A stretch of DNA of 9,628 nucleotides from Candidatus Treponema excrementipullorum (GTDB lineage: Bacteria > Spirochaetota > Spirochaetia > Treponematales > Treponemataceae): NCBI GenBank assembly GCA_018883625.1, contig JAHLFV010000088.1, positions 1-9,628 on the forward strand, given 5' to 3'. Below the pieces are notes generated by a model. It saw only the letters and a list, made by a program, of their open reading frames with translations, was not told the origin of the DNA and searched no databases. The position numbers were made by a program, and so were the translations under genes. Shown piece after piece: positions 1 through 6,620 of this stretch (position 1 is its first letter; each line of letters starts with the position of its first letter).

Positions 1-1136
1 GGATCTTGTCCTGCAAAGAACCATATAAGCCCAGCAATTACCGCAATAACCATAACTATAGGCACAAATACTCCGGAAACTTTGTCTGCAATTTTTGCAA
101 TGGGAGCTTTTTTCCCTTGGGCATCTTCCATGTATGCTATTATCTGGGAAAGGGTGGTATCTTTTCCCACTCGACTGACGGAAACATACAGAGCACCATT
201 TATATTCATGCTTCCTCCAGTTACTTCCGAACCCACTGTTTTATCGATGGGCATGCTTTCACCCGTTAACATGGATTCATCAACTGCACTTTCCCCCTGT
301 GTTACTCGTCCGTCTGTTGGAATCCGAGAACCTGGTTTTACCAAAACAATGTCACCTACTTTTAGTTGCTGCACAGGAACTTCTTTTTGTTTTCCTTCTG
401 AAACTACAATGGCTGTATTGGGAGTTAATTTCATTAAAGCTGTAATAGCTCCCTTTGTTTTTTTTGTACTACGGGCTTCCAGATATTTACCTGTCATAAC
501 AAATGTTAATACCATACTTGCTGATTCAAAATATAAGTTATGAATCTGGTGGGGATTTCCATCTAATGAAAACATTACCACAATACTATATGCAAAGGAG
601 CAAGCACTTCCTATAGCTACAAGTGAGTTCATATTGGGATTTTTATGAAACAAAGCAGAAAACCCATTGGTAAAAAAGAATCTGCCATAAAATAAAACAG
701 GAATGGTAAGCAATAATTGTATAAGAGCAAAATTGACCGGATGGGCAGAACCAGAAAAGACAGGCGGTAAGGGCAAGGGATAGGGTAGCATAGAACCCAT
801 GGAAACGTACATTAGAGCTAAGGTAAAAATCCATGCACCCACAAGATTATGTTTTTTTTCTTTTAGTTCTTTGTCGTCTTCTTTTATCGCAGGTGTAACT
901 TCTTTCTTTTCTTCCTCTCTTTGGTATAAGTCGCACCCAAAACCGGCCTTCTCAACTTTTTGGGAAATTAACTGTGATGATACCTTTTCATCATCGTATT
1001 TTATAGTCATTTTTCCCGTTGTTAAGTTGACGTTGCTTTCTTCAACTCCTTCCAGTTTTCTAGTGACCCGTTCAACAGCACTGCTGCAGGCTGCACAGGA
1101 CATCCCGGAAATAGTATATGTTTCTTCCTTTACCAT
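1..1136 (-). CDS. copA: Copper-translocating P1B-type ATPase, N-terminal part (cut by window edge)
   Basis: This is a membrane pump that uses ATP to export Cu(I) from the cytoplasm. Only the first 378 residues are in the window; the gene runs off the left edge. Visible in order: an N-terminal heavy-metal-binding (HMA) domain, about residues 5-70, with the motif GMSCAAC (metal cysteines C14 and C17); a charged linker (about 72-95); membrane segments near 98-118, 141-160, 176-193 and 205-220; the actuator domain with the dephosphorylation motif TGES at 291-294; and a further membrane segment near 355-376. The CPC metal-site motif, the DKTG phosphorylation site and the ATP-binding domain would lie outside. 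The ATG at 1136 is preceded by AGGAG (1144-1148) seven bases away. Family assignment is firm. Copper rather than silver or another soft metal is inferred from the HMA motif and the CsoR-like operator in the promoter. Confidence 0.93.
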   Translation of the reverse strand, partial: MVKEETYTISGMSCAACSSAVERVTRKLEGVEESNVNLTTGKMTIKYDDEKVSSQLISQKVEKAGFGCDLYQREEEKKEVTPAIKEDDKELKEKKHNLVGAWIFTLALMYVSMGSMLPYPLPLPPVFSGSAHPVNFALIQLLLTIPVLFYGRFFFTNGFSALFHKNPNMNSLVAIGSACSFAYSIVVMFSLDGNPHQIHNLYFESASMVLTFVMTGKYLEARSTKKTKGAITALMKLTPNTAIVVSEGKQKEVPVQQLKVGDIVLVKPGSRIPTDGRVTQGESAVDESMLTGESMPIDKTVGSEVTGGSMNINGALYVSVSRVGKDTTLSQIIAYMEDAQGKKAPIAKIADKVSGVFVPIVMVIAVIAGLIWFFAGQD

Positions 1137-1190
1137 CTATGTTCTCCTGAAGAATTGTATAATTTCTGATATCAATTTGATCTGTTTTTA

Positions 1191-1219
1191 AGATATACCC
1201 CTATAGGGTATGTTGTCAA
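1191..1219 (-). promoter_or_regulatory. copA promoter, sigma-70 type
   Basis: Read on the minus strand, a perfect -35 hexamer TTGACA lies at 1219-1214. After a 16-base gap comes TATATC (1197-1192), or after 17 bases ATATCT (1196-1191), as the -10. The start codon of copA is about 55 bases downstream, leaving room for a short leader with the AGGAG site. The CsoR-like inverted repeat occupies the spacer, the usual place for a repressor site. Confidence 0.7.
1195..1211. promoter_or_regulatory. CsoR-like copper-responsive operator
   Basis: A 17-bp element reads ATACCC, five bases (CTATA), then GGGTAT: a perfect 6-bp inverted repeat. Known CsoR operators in front of copper-export genes have the form ATACCC-N5-GGGTAT or a close variant. 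It sits between the -35 and -10 of the copA promoter, so a bound apo-repressor would block RNA polymerase and Cu(I) would relieve it. No csoR gene is in the window, so the identity of the regulator is inferred from the site and its neighbour. Confidence 0.75.
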
Positions 1220-1280
1220 TAAGAAAAGGAAAAAAAAAATTTATTTTTGTTGTAACTTTACTCCCGGATAGTGTTTTATT

Positions 1281-1365
1281 TTACAGATTGCAAGAGCAAC
1301 AACAATCACCGCAGTTTCTTCAGAAACTTGCAGCCGCACACACTGCAATTTCTGGTTTTCTGCAT
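1281..1365 (-). pseudogene. Tiny Cys-rich reading frame, apparently split by a +1 frameshift
   Basis: On the minus strand an ATG at 1365 follows a good ribosome site (AAAGGAG, six bases upstream). It opens a 19-codon frame with a CxxCxC cluster (C7, C10, C12), ending at TGA 1308-1306. The next frame carries on with a second cluster, CxxCCCxC, ending at TAA 1283-1281. One skipped or extra base (in the AAGAAA run, or at CGG-TGA) would join them into about 27 residues with seven or eight cysteines, like a small metal-binding peptide. It lies just upstream of copA in the same direction. It could be a decayed gene, a programmed frameshift, a sequencing indel or chance. I recognise no family. Confidence 0.35.
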
Positions 1366-1380
1366 CCTCCTCTCCTTTGG

Positions 1381-1417
1381 GATGGCTCGGTAAAGTTTTT
1401 ACCGAGCCATCTTTTTT
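1381..1417 (+). terminator. Rho-independent terminator with no obvious plus-strand gene before it
   Basis: A 14-bp perfect stem (1381-1394 GATGGCTCGGTAAA with 1398-1411) encloses a 3-base loop and is followed by six T (1412-1417). The T run is only on the plus-strand side, so it stops plus-strand transcripts. No plus-strand gene is evident between 1137 and 1380. It may insulate the flagellar promoter just downstream, or end a small RNA. On the minus strand the same hairpin sits directly before the ribosome site of the Cys-rich frame. Confidence 0.8.
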
Positions 1418-1442
1418 ATCCACTCTTTTGTATTTTCTTTTC

Positions 1443-1470
1443 TAAAGTTGCCTTTCCTTTTATCCGATAC
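1443..1470 (+). promoter_or_regulatory. Sigma-28 (FliA/SigD)-type promoter of the flgN-flgK operon
   Basis: TAAA at 1443-1446 and TCCGATAC at 1463-1470 are separated by 16 bases. The flagellar sigma-28 consensus is TAAA-N14..16-GCCGATAA, so the -35 is exact and the -10 matches 6 of 8. The predicted transcript start near 1477 lies about 27 bases before the TTG start of flgN. Late flagellar genes such as flgK and flgL are classical sigma-28 targets, which supports the call. Confidence 0.68.
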
Positions 1471-1503
1471 ATAAGTGAAGGATTATATACAGGGGGCTTT
1501 TTT

Positions 1504-2004
1504 TTGGCTGATAACAAGGACTTTGTGGATTTAATGACGACTTTTTCCTCTCAAAGTACAACATTAGATTCTGTTTTGGAGTATCAAAAGTTGATTCGAA
1601 AGTCCGTAACCGATAAAAGCTGGACAGATTTGGAAAACAATCTTTTTAAGATAAACCAGTTGTCAGAGACTTTTACGCAGTTAGATAGCAAGCGGGAAAA
1701 GTTGTACAGGTCTTTGTGCGGTGTAGCTGAAGATGCAAAAGTTCCTTCGATTCATGAAGTACTGGAAAATGTACCTCAGGATAAGCGTCAGCTAGTCATG
1801 GATATGTTCCATGAAGTACGACGTAAGCTCAGTGCATCAAAAATAGAAAATGATGCTTTAAACGATTACATTCGAATCACAAGAGAGTTTGTGCAAGGGA
1901 TTTTTGATAATGTGATTCCGAAAAATCGAAATACTGTCTATTCGGAGAAAGGGCAGGTGGTAAAACCTATGCCTGAAAATCTTTTAGTAGACACAGTTAT
2001 GTAA
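1504..2004 (+). CDS. flgN: FlgN-like flagellar export chaperone for FlgK and FlgL
   Basis: The 166-residue product is hydrophilic and predicted almost wholly helical, with heptad-like spacing over about residues 15-150 (for example the stretch around FTQLDSKREKLYRSL), the usual make-up and size of FlgN chaperones. FlgN binds the C-terminal helices of the hook-filament junction proteins FlgK and FlgL in the cytoplasm and hands them to the flagellar export gate. Position directly before flgK supports this, as in Bacillus where flgN precedes flgK and flgL. I chose the TTG at 1504 because AGGGGG (1491-1496) lies seven bases upstream and the sigma-28-type promoter just before that. The frame is open back to 1210, but that stretch contains a terminator and the promoter. 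FlgN sequences diverge strongly, so the name rests on context, length and helical character. Confidence 0.75.
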   Translation: MADNKDFVDLMTTFSSQSTTLDSVLEYQKLIRKSVTDKSWTDLENNLFKINQLSETFTQLDSKREKLYRSLCGVAEDAKVPSIHEVLENVPQDKRQLVMDMFHEVRRKLSASKIENDALNDYIRITREFVQGIFDNVIPKNRNTVYSEKGQVVKPMPENLLVDTVM

Positions 2005-2008
2005 ATCG

Positions 2009-2047
2009 ATGGATAAAACTTTACAAGGAGCTGTAATTTTTATCCAT
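2009..2047 (+). promoter_or_regulatory. mRNA hairpin with CsrA-type target in the loop, flgN-flgK leader
   Basis: The outer stem is 10 perfect base pairs (2009-2018 ATGGATAAAA with 2038-2047). A small internal bulge follows, then a 5-bp stem (TTACA 2021-2025 with TGTAA 2032-2036) closing the six-base loop AGGAGC. The string UACAAGGA matches the first part of the published CsrA high-affinity consensus RUACARGGAUGU, and GGA (2027-2029) is exposed in the loop as CsrA requires. There is no T run after it and no start codon at ribosome-site distance, so it is neither a typical terminator nor a ribosome site. csrA is the last gene of this operon. Confidence 0.55.
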
Positions 2048-2122
2048 GACATATAGATAGTTGCGTTGCAACAATGAGTATCGCCCAAAAAGGTGATTTG
2101 TGAGTTCTGAAAAGATTTATAT

Positions 2123-2136
2123 AGGAGTATAGGATG
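2123..2136 (+). promoter_or_regulatory. flgK ribosome binding site with two overlapping GGA motifs
   Basis: AGGAG at 2123-2127 stands six bases before the ATG. A second AGGA (2131-2134) overlaps the start codon itself. The first is flanked by TATA on both sides, so it can sit in the loop of a weak 4-bp hairpin. CsrA-regulated messages usually pair an upstream hairpin site with one at the ribosome site, which is the arrangement seen here with the hairpin about 95 bases upstream. Confidence 0.5.
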
Positions 2137-4023
2137 GCTTCTTCTTTTGCAGGAATAGAACTTGGAAAACGCAGTCTTATGACCCATACCACTTCTATCG
2201 GTACTGCCGGTCATAATATTGCCAATGCTGACACGGAAGGTTATTCCCGTCAGCGTGTACAATTACGTCAGTTTGATCCCCTCTATCGGCCGGATCTAAG
2301 TCGTGCAGGAACTCCCGGTCAAATCGGACAGGGTGTAACGGCAGAAAGCATTACTCGGGTTAGAGATGAATTATTGGAATCCCAGATCGTATCTCAATCC
2401 CATAAAGAATCATATTGGTCAACACGGGAAAAATATTATGTAATGTTGGAACAAATTTACAACGAGCCGCAGGATGTTTCTATCCGTTCCAATATGGATA
2501 AATTTTGGGAGTCTTGGCAGGAATTGTCTTTATATCCCGAATCTCAAGCTGCACGTCAGGCTATCGTTACTCGTGGCCAATCTCTAGTGAACTCTATTCA
2601 GCAACGGGAAAAGAGCTTGTCCGGTATCGGTGTTTTGTTAAACGGGGATATCGAGGCTACTGTAAAACAGGTAAATACCTATGCTCAACAAATTGCAGAA
2701 ATCAACAAAGAAATAGTTAAGTCAAAGGCAATGGGAGACAATCCTAATGATTTGTTGGATCGTCGAGACTTAATGGTGGAAAAATTGTCTTCTTTGGTAA
2801 ATATTACAACAGACCAGAGGGATAGTGACGAGTTTATGGTTCACTTGGATGGTCAAGTTCTTGTCCAGGGTGGAATTGCCCGTCAGTTTGAAACTATTTC
2901 TCCTACAGATAATAATTCTTACAGTCAGATTGTTTGGGCAGATACTGGAAATAAAGCCACCATATCGGGAGGCTCTTTAGGTGCCTTAGTCGAGCTACGG
3001 GATGTGGATGTACGGACAGAACTCCAAGAACTTAATACCATGACCATGAATTTTGCAGATTTAGTCAATGACGTTCACAGAGCAGGGGTTGGTGCCAACA
3101 ATGTTGGTGGTTTGGATTTCTTTGTACAAAAACCCTTTGTAACAAATGTTGCTGGTAATTACGACTCTAACGGTGACGGTGTTGATGATTCTTCCTATAT
3201 TTTCCGTATGAGCGGAAGTAATGGATTGAACCCTCAAGATCAAATCGGTTTACAGGGTGAAATTACTATTTCCGGTAAAACAGGTAATGTCGTTGTACCA
3301 TACTATCCTACAGACACTGTAGAGGCGGTTATTTCTCGCATTAATGACTCTGATGGTGAGGTAAAAGCGTATTTAGACAGGAATAACCATCTTGTTTTGA
3401 AGGCCACTACTGCCAGTGATCCTGCCAATCCGGACTTTGTGATTCGCCATGTAGAAGATTCTAGTCATTTTTTGGTAGGGTATGCCGGATTGTTGGCTGG
3501 TTCCGGAGCTGCAAATGCTTACGATTACGGACAGGTGGACGCTGTCAACCTTTTAGCTAATGCCGGAGAAGCCAACGGTGCCCAATTTGCCGTTTCTCCC
3601 GTGTATAATCCTTCCGCATATATCGCTGTAAACGATGCTATTATTTCCGATCCCCTTTCTGTTGCTTCTTCCTTCCCGGGAACTTCCGGCTACGGAGAGA
3701 GCGGTGACGGAATGGCTGCTACGGAAATAGCATCTATCAGAAATTCTCAGGTAATGATTGGTCGTTACAGAACTTTGGATGACTATTTTGCTGAATCTGT
3801 TACCAATATCGGATTGAAGGGGGAACAGGCAGAAATAAATCTGTTAAGTCAAAATGCTGTAATGGCAGATTTGCGAACCATGAGAGATTCTATCTCGGGT
3901 GTTAATATTGATGAAGAATTGGCAGACATTATCAAATTCCAGCATGGATATAATGCCGCCGCAAAGTTTATCACTGTTATGGATGAACTTTTGGATACTG
4001 TAATTAACCGAATCGGTGTGTAA
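2134..4023 (+). CDS. flgK: Flagellar hook-associated protein 1 (hook-filament junction)
   Basis: FlgK is an exported axial protein that forms, with FlgL, the junction between hook and filament. In spirochaetes that filament runs in the periplasm. The 629-residue product has the conserved N-terminal flagellar rod/hook motif (residues 1-45; HNIANADTEGYSRQRV is near-invariant in the family), a helical D1 segment to about residue 210, a long variable beta-rich middle, and the conserved C-terminal helix (about 580-629) containing DEELADIIKFQHGYNAAAKF. There is no cleaved signal peptide, as expected for flagellar type III export. The start ATG has AGGAG six bases upstream. The 129-base gap after flgN holds the CsrA-type hairpin, and flgL follows after 17 bases. 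Confidence 0.97.
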   Translation: MASSFAGIELGKRSLMTHTTSIGTAGHNIANADTEGYSRQRVQLRQFDPLYRPDLSRAGTPGQIGQGVTAESITRVRDELLESQIVSQSHKESYWSTREKYYVMLEQIYNEPQDVSIRSNMDKFWESWQELSLYPESQAARQAIVTRGQSLVNSIQQREKSLSGIGVLLNGDIEATVKQVNTYAQQIAEINKEIVKSKAMGDNPNDLLDRRDLMVEKLSSLVNITTDQRDSDEFMVHLDGQVLVQGGIARQFETISPTDNNSYSQIVWADTGNKATISGGSLGALVELRDVDVRTELQELNTMTMNFADLVNDVHRAGVGANNVGGLDFFVQKPFVTNVAGNYDSNGDGVDDSSYIFRMSGSNGLNPQDQIGLQGEITISGKTGNVVVPYYPTDTVEAVISRINDSDGEVKAYLDRNNHLVLKATTASDPANPDFVIRHVEDSSHFLVGYAGLLAGSGAANAYDYGQVDAVNLLANAGEANGAQFAVSPVYNPSAYIAVNDAIISDPLSVASSFPGTSGYGESGDGMAATEIASIRNSQVMIGRYRTLDDYFAESVTNIGLKGEQAEINLLSQNAVMADLRTMRDSISGVNIDEELADIIKFQHGYNAAAKFITVMDELLDTVINRIGV

Positions 4024-4040
4024 CATAGAAGGAGCCTAGT

Positions 4041-5285
4041 ATGACACGAGTCAGTACCGGAATGATGAACAATGACATTCAAAATAATTTGCGTTTGCAG
4101 GAATCACGTCAAAACAGGATAAACGGTCAGTTGAGTAGTCAACAGCGCCTTCAGTCTTTGAGAGAGGATCCTTTAGCAGCCGGTCACCTTGTGCGGTATC
4201 AGTCTTATCTGGGACGGGTACAAACTTTTGAGAAAAATGCACAGGTTTTAACGGATAGGTTTTCTCTCACAGAAGGTTACATGGATCAGTCTTTGGAAAT
4301 AATGCACCGTGTGAGGGAATTGGCTGTAGCCGGAGCTACCGGAACATACACTCCCGATGATTTGAAAAATATGGCTTCCGAAGTGGATGAGTTGTTGGAA
4401 GAGTTGGTGCAAAATGCTAACGCCACAGGACCTGACGGTAATTCCCTTTTTGCCGGTACCAGAACAAACCGACAGGCTTTTGATGTTGAAATGGGAACAG
4501 TAGCCGGTTCCGGTTCTCCTAAAATTACTCAGGTTCGTTATAACGGAAATGTTGATATAAATAAGATCGAAGTAGATGAAGGGGCCTATTTGGAAACCCA
4601 GTCTGCCGGAAACAGAATATTTTGGTCTCAGCCCCAGGAATTGTATTCCATGCGGGATGCATCCTCTTACCGTGTTGCGGAAGATGGCGTGATTTCTGTT
4701 GACGGTCGGGAAATCAGATTAAGTGCCGGGGATAACGTTTACTCGATTGTAGCTAAAATAAACGATTCAGGAGCCGCCGTAAAGGCTTCTATTGACCCTG
4801 TTTCTTTCGGTCTTAATTTACAGACAACAGATTCACGACAACTGTGGCTACAGGATCTTTCCGGAACAGTATTGCAAGATTTGGGATTGATTAAAGATGC
4901 ATCCCAACATCCTCCTTACAATATAAGTGACAATGTACAACTTTCCGGCGGCTCCCTCTTTGACAGTGTTATAGCTTTGCGTGATGCCATGTTAACGGGA
5001 GACCAAGAAGCTATCGGTGGACGGGTTTTAGGAGAAATTGACGGTTCTGTAAATAATTTGGTCAGTCGTCTTGCTCAGACCGGTGCCGAGTACGAAAGAG
5101 CGGTACAGAATATTTCTCGTAATTCTGCAACTGCACTTAATGTAACTTCTATGATTTCCCGAGAAGGAGATTTGGATTTTACAAAAGCTGTAACGGATAT
5201 GAAGATGATGGATTATGTTCGGGAAGCAACATTAAGTACAGCTGGTAAGTTATATTCAAGCAGTTTGTTGGATTACATGAACTAG
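4041..5285 (+). CDS. flgL: Flagellar hook-associated protein 3 (hook-filament junction)
   Basis: FlgL is the second junction protein, sitting between FlgK and the first flagellin. The 414-residue product has the flagellin-like N-terminal helical region (MTRVSTGMM at the start, then LRLQESRQNRINGQLSSQ), the segment ending in PDGNSLFAGT near residues 135-145 that is typical of FlgL, a variable middle, and a C-terminal coiled helix (about 345-414: LAQTGAEYERAVQNISRN and onward). It is longer than the enteric protein (about 317 residues) because of the middle domain. AAGGAG (4029-4034) is six bases before the ATG. Its stop codon TAG is shared with the AGGA ribosome site of fliW. Confidence 0.95.
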   Translation: MTRVSTGMMNNDIQNNLRLQESRQNRINGQLSSQQRLQSLREDPLAAGHLVRYQSYLGRVQTFEKNAQVLTDRFSLTEGYMDQSLEIMHRVRELAVAGATGTYTPDDLKNMASEVDELLEELVQNANATGPDGNSLFAGTRTNRQAFDVEMGTVAGSGSPKITQVRYNGNVDINKIEVDEGAYLETQSAGNRIFWSQPQELYSMRDASSYRVAEDGVISVDGREIRLSAGDNVYSIVAKINDSGAAVKASIDPVSFGLNLQTTDSRQLWLQDLSGTVLQDLGLIKDASQHPPYNISDNVQLSGGSLFDSVIALRDAMLTGDQEAIGGRVLGEIDGSVNNLVSRLAQTGAEYERAVQNISRNSATALNVTSMISREGDLDFTKAVTDMKMMDYVREATLSTAGKLYSSSLLDYMN

Positions 5286-5294
5286 GATAACTAA

Positions 5295-5741
5295 ATGGAA
5301 GTAGAAACAAAGACACAGGGACTTATAACCGTAGATGATAAACAGCGTTTGGAATTTCCCGAGGGTTTGTTCGGTTTCGAAGGGTATACCGAATTTGTAA
5401 TTTTTGATGCGGAATACAAACCTTTTATTTGGTTGCAATCTACCCAAGATAAGTCTCTTGCCTTTTTAGTTGTAGATCCGTTTTTGATTTGCAGTGATTA
5501 CGAATTAGATATTGACGATAAATTACTTGCCAAAATCGGGATAGAATCTCCTACAGATGTTTTTGTATTGACCATCGTTACTATTCCGGCTTCCGGAACT
5601 CCTGTAACTGTGAATTTGCGGGGGCCTTTGATTATCAATAAAAAGAATAATAAATGTCTGCAGGTTGTTACCTCTGATCCTAAATGGAGTACAAAGCATG
5701 ATATTTTGGCAGAGATGCATAAGCGAGGTAACCTATGTTGA
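5295..5741 (+). CDS. fliW: Flagellar assembly factor FliW, CsrA antagonist
   Basis: FliW is a small cytoplasmic beta-barrel protein that binds either flagellin or CsrA. When flagellin has been exported, freed FliW removes CsrA from its target messages. The 148-residue product has the usual family length and landmarks: FPEGLFGFEGY near residues 21-31, the FIWLQS strand at about 44-49, VVDPF at about 59-63, and the NLRGPLIIN strand near 107-115. AGGA at 5284-5287 (overlapping the flgL stop) gives a seven-base spacing to the ATG. The last seven bases overlap the start of csrA, so the two partners are probably translationally coupled and made in a fixed ratio. This pairing is the standard FliW-CsrA arrangement. 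Confidence 0.95.
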   Translation: MEVETKTQGLITVDDKQRLEFPEGLFGFEGYTEFVIFDAEYKPFIWLQSTQDKSLAFLVVDPFLICSDYELDIDDKLLAKIGIESPTDVFVLTIVTIPASGTPVTVNLRGPLIINKKNNKCLQVVTSDPKWSTKHDILAEMHKRGNLC

Positions 5742-5962
5742 TATTATCTCGCAAGATGGATCAAAAAATAAAAATCGGAGAGGAGATTACCGTTACTATT
5801 ATAGAAATTCGGGGGGATCAGGTTAAAATTGGTGTGGAAGCTCCAAAAAACGTAAAGGTCTTTCGCCAAGAAATATACAATGCAATTCAAATAGAAAACC
5901 AAGCGGCCGTTTCCCCCGAGAATATCGGCGTGTTGCTTAATTTATTGAATCCCCAACAATAA
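5735..5962 (+). CDS. csrA: Carbon storage regulator CsrA, RNA-binding translational regulator
   Basis: CsrA is a dimeric RNA-binding protein that recognises GGA in hairpin loops and blocks ribosome access. The 75-residue product begins MLILSRK, the hallmark first beta strand, and has GDQVKIGVEAPKNV at 27-40 and the RNA-contacting R44. Residue 43 is Phe and 45 is Gln, where many homologues have His and Glu (the enteric pattern is VHREE). A C-terminal tail of about 25 residues after the core helix, longer than in E. coli (61 residues), is like that of Bacillus CsrA, where it is part of the FliW contact surface. GAGGT (5725-5729) lies five bases before the ATG, inside the end of fliW. It is the last gene before the terminator. 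Confidence 0.96.
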   Translation: MLILSRKMDQKIKIGEEITVTIIEIRGDQVKIGVEAPKNVKVFRQEIYNAIQIENQAAVSPENIGVLLNLLNPQQ

Positions 5963-6006
5963 AATATTTTAGTTAAAAATACTTCTTACGTTTATATAAA
6001 AAGAAG

Positions 6007-6037
6007 AGCCCTGTTTGTACACTGTTCAAACAGGGCT
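6007..6037. terminator. Bidirectional terminator between csrA and the rsbW-like gene
   Basis: An 11-bp perfect stem (AGCCCTGTTTG 6007-6017 with 6027-6037) has a nine-base loop. T-rich sequence follows on the plus strand, though it is broken by G (TTTGTGCTTT). On the minus strand the trailing sequence is CTTCTTTTTATA. It ends both convergent operons. Confidence 0.88.
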
Positions 6038-6047
6038 TTGTGCTTTA

Positions 6048-6599
6048 CTATTCGCCTTCAGTAACTATTCCTATGCGCTTTTGCTGGAATTTTTTTAACA
6101 TGGCAACGCCGTTTCTTTTTTCATTAAAAACAAAGCCACCATTCCAATATTCCAAAGCAGCAAAAAGAGCATTTCCACCGTCCTGATCATCACTGTCTAA
6201 TGTCCTGAAAGAAACGTAGTTTGCCAAATCTTCATAATTTTGATCATGAAGACAGTTCAATCTTTTGCGGTTAAACTCATTCCATTTTTCCAAATCTTTG
6301 AAACCTTCACCCTCATCTTCAACGATAAGATGAGCATGAGTAGGGCTGAAGGAATACCACACAGAAACCTTTTTGTTAATATCACACTTATTGCCGTGTT
6401 TTACGGCATTTTTAATAACTTCGCTTATCTGCTGTTCCAACAGGTTTATTTCTTTAATCTCTAAAGGGGCAGATTGAACGATAAGCAGAGTAAAATATCT
6501 TATCTGACGAAAATCAGAAGGAAATTCTTTGTATAACATGTTTGTCTTATCAAACAAGGCATCGTTTTCATCTACTCTTAATTCTTTTATTTGTTCCAT
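6048..6599 (-). CDS. rsbW: RsbW/SpoIIAB-like anti-sigma factor (HATPase, predicted serine kinase)
   Basis: This family uses a GHKL ATPase fold both to bind a sigma factor or other client and to phosphorylate its antagonist STAS protein. In the 183-residue product the N-box is at 59-70 (EVIKNAVKHGN, Mg-binding N64), the G1 box at 95-100 (DEGEGF) and a G2-like GGNALFAAL at about 141-149. The stretch between G1 and G2 is about 40 residues, longer than I recall for SpoIIAB, so the ATP lid is enlarged. An ATG at 6605 is also in frame, but the AAAAAGGA site abuts it. The ATG at 6599 is six bases from that site and is preferred. The gene lies 21 bases after the STAS gene and ends the operon. No sigma factor is nearby, so the client is unknown. 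Confidence 0.85.
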   Translation of the reverse strand: MEQIKELRVDENDALFDKTNMLYKEFPSDFRQIRYFTLLIVQSAPLEIKEINLLEQQISEVIKNAVKHGNKCDINKKVSVWYSFSPTHAHLIVEDEGEGFKDLEKWNEFNRKRLNCLHDQNYEDLANYVSFRTLDSDDQDGGNALFAALEYWNGGFVFNEKRNGVAMLKKFQQKRIGIVTEGE

Positions 6600-6605
6600 A
6601 GTCAT

Positions 6606-6613
6606 TCCTTTTT
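6606..6613 (-). promoter_or_regulatory. Ribosome binding site that decides the rsbW-like start
   Basis: AAAAAGGA directly touches the first in-frame ATG (6605) but is six bases from the second (6599). Normal spacing therefore favours the second, shortening the protein by two residues. Confidence 0.6.
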
Positions 6614-6620
6614 CTCTTAA

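Noticed and set aside
82..543. 153-codon plus-strand frame
   Set aside because: It is antisense to copA, whose translation is unmistakable; there is no ribosome site and no recognisable protein.
1281..1365. Reading the UGA codons in the Cys-rich interval as selenocysteine
   Set aside because: In the first frame the codons after UGA lose the cysteine pattern; in the second frame there is no start codon with a ribosome site. No SECIS-like hairpin is evident just after the UGA.
1241..1423. 60-codon minus-strand frame over the Cys-rich interval
   Set aside because: It reads through the hairpin and a different frame from the cysteine clusters, without a ribosome site at its start.
1210..1503. 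Frame of the FlgN-like gene stays open for 98 codons upstream of the TTG start
   Set aside because: The stretch contains a strong terminator and a sigma-28-type promoter, its translation looks like low-complexity non-coding sequence, and a good ribosome site precedes only the TTG.
2060..2072. Small GTTGC/GCAAC hairpin in the flgK leader
   Set aside because: It is a 5-bp stem with a 3-base loop, with no T run and no known motif.
2074..2103. Nine-codon frame (MSIAQKGDL) in the flgN-flgK gap as a leader peptide
   Set aside because: No ribosome site precedes it and it is short enough to be chance.
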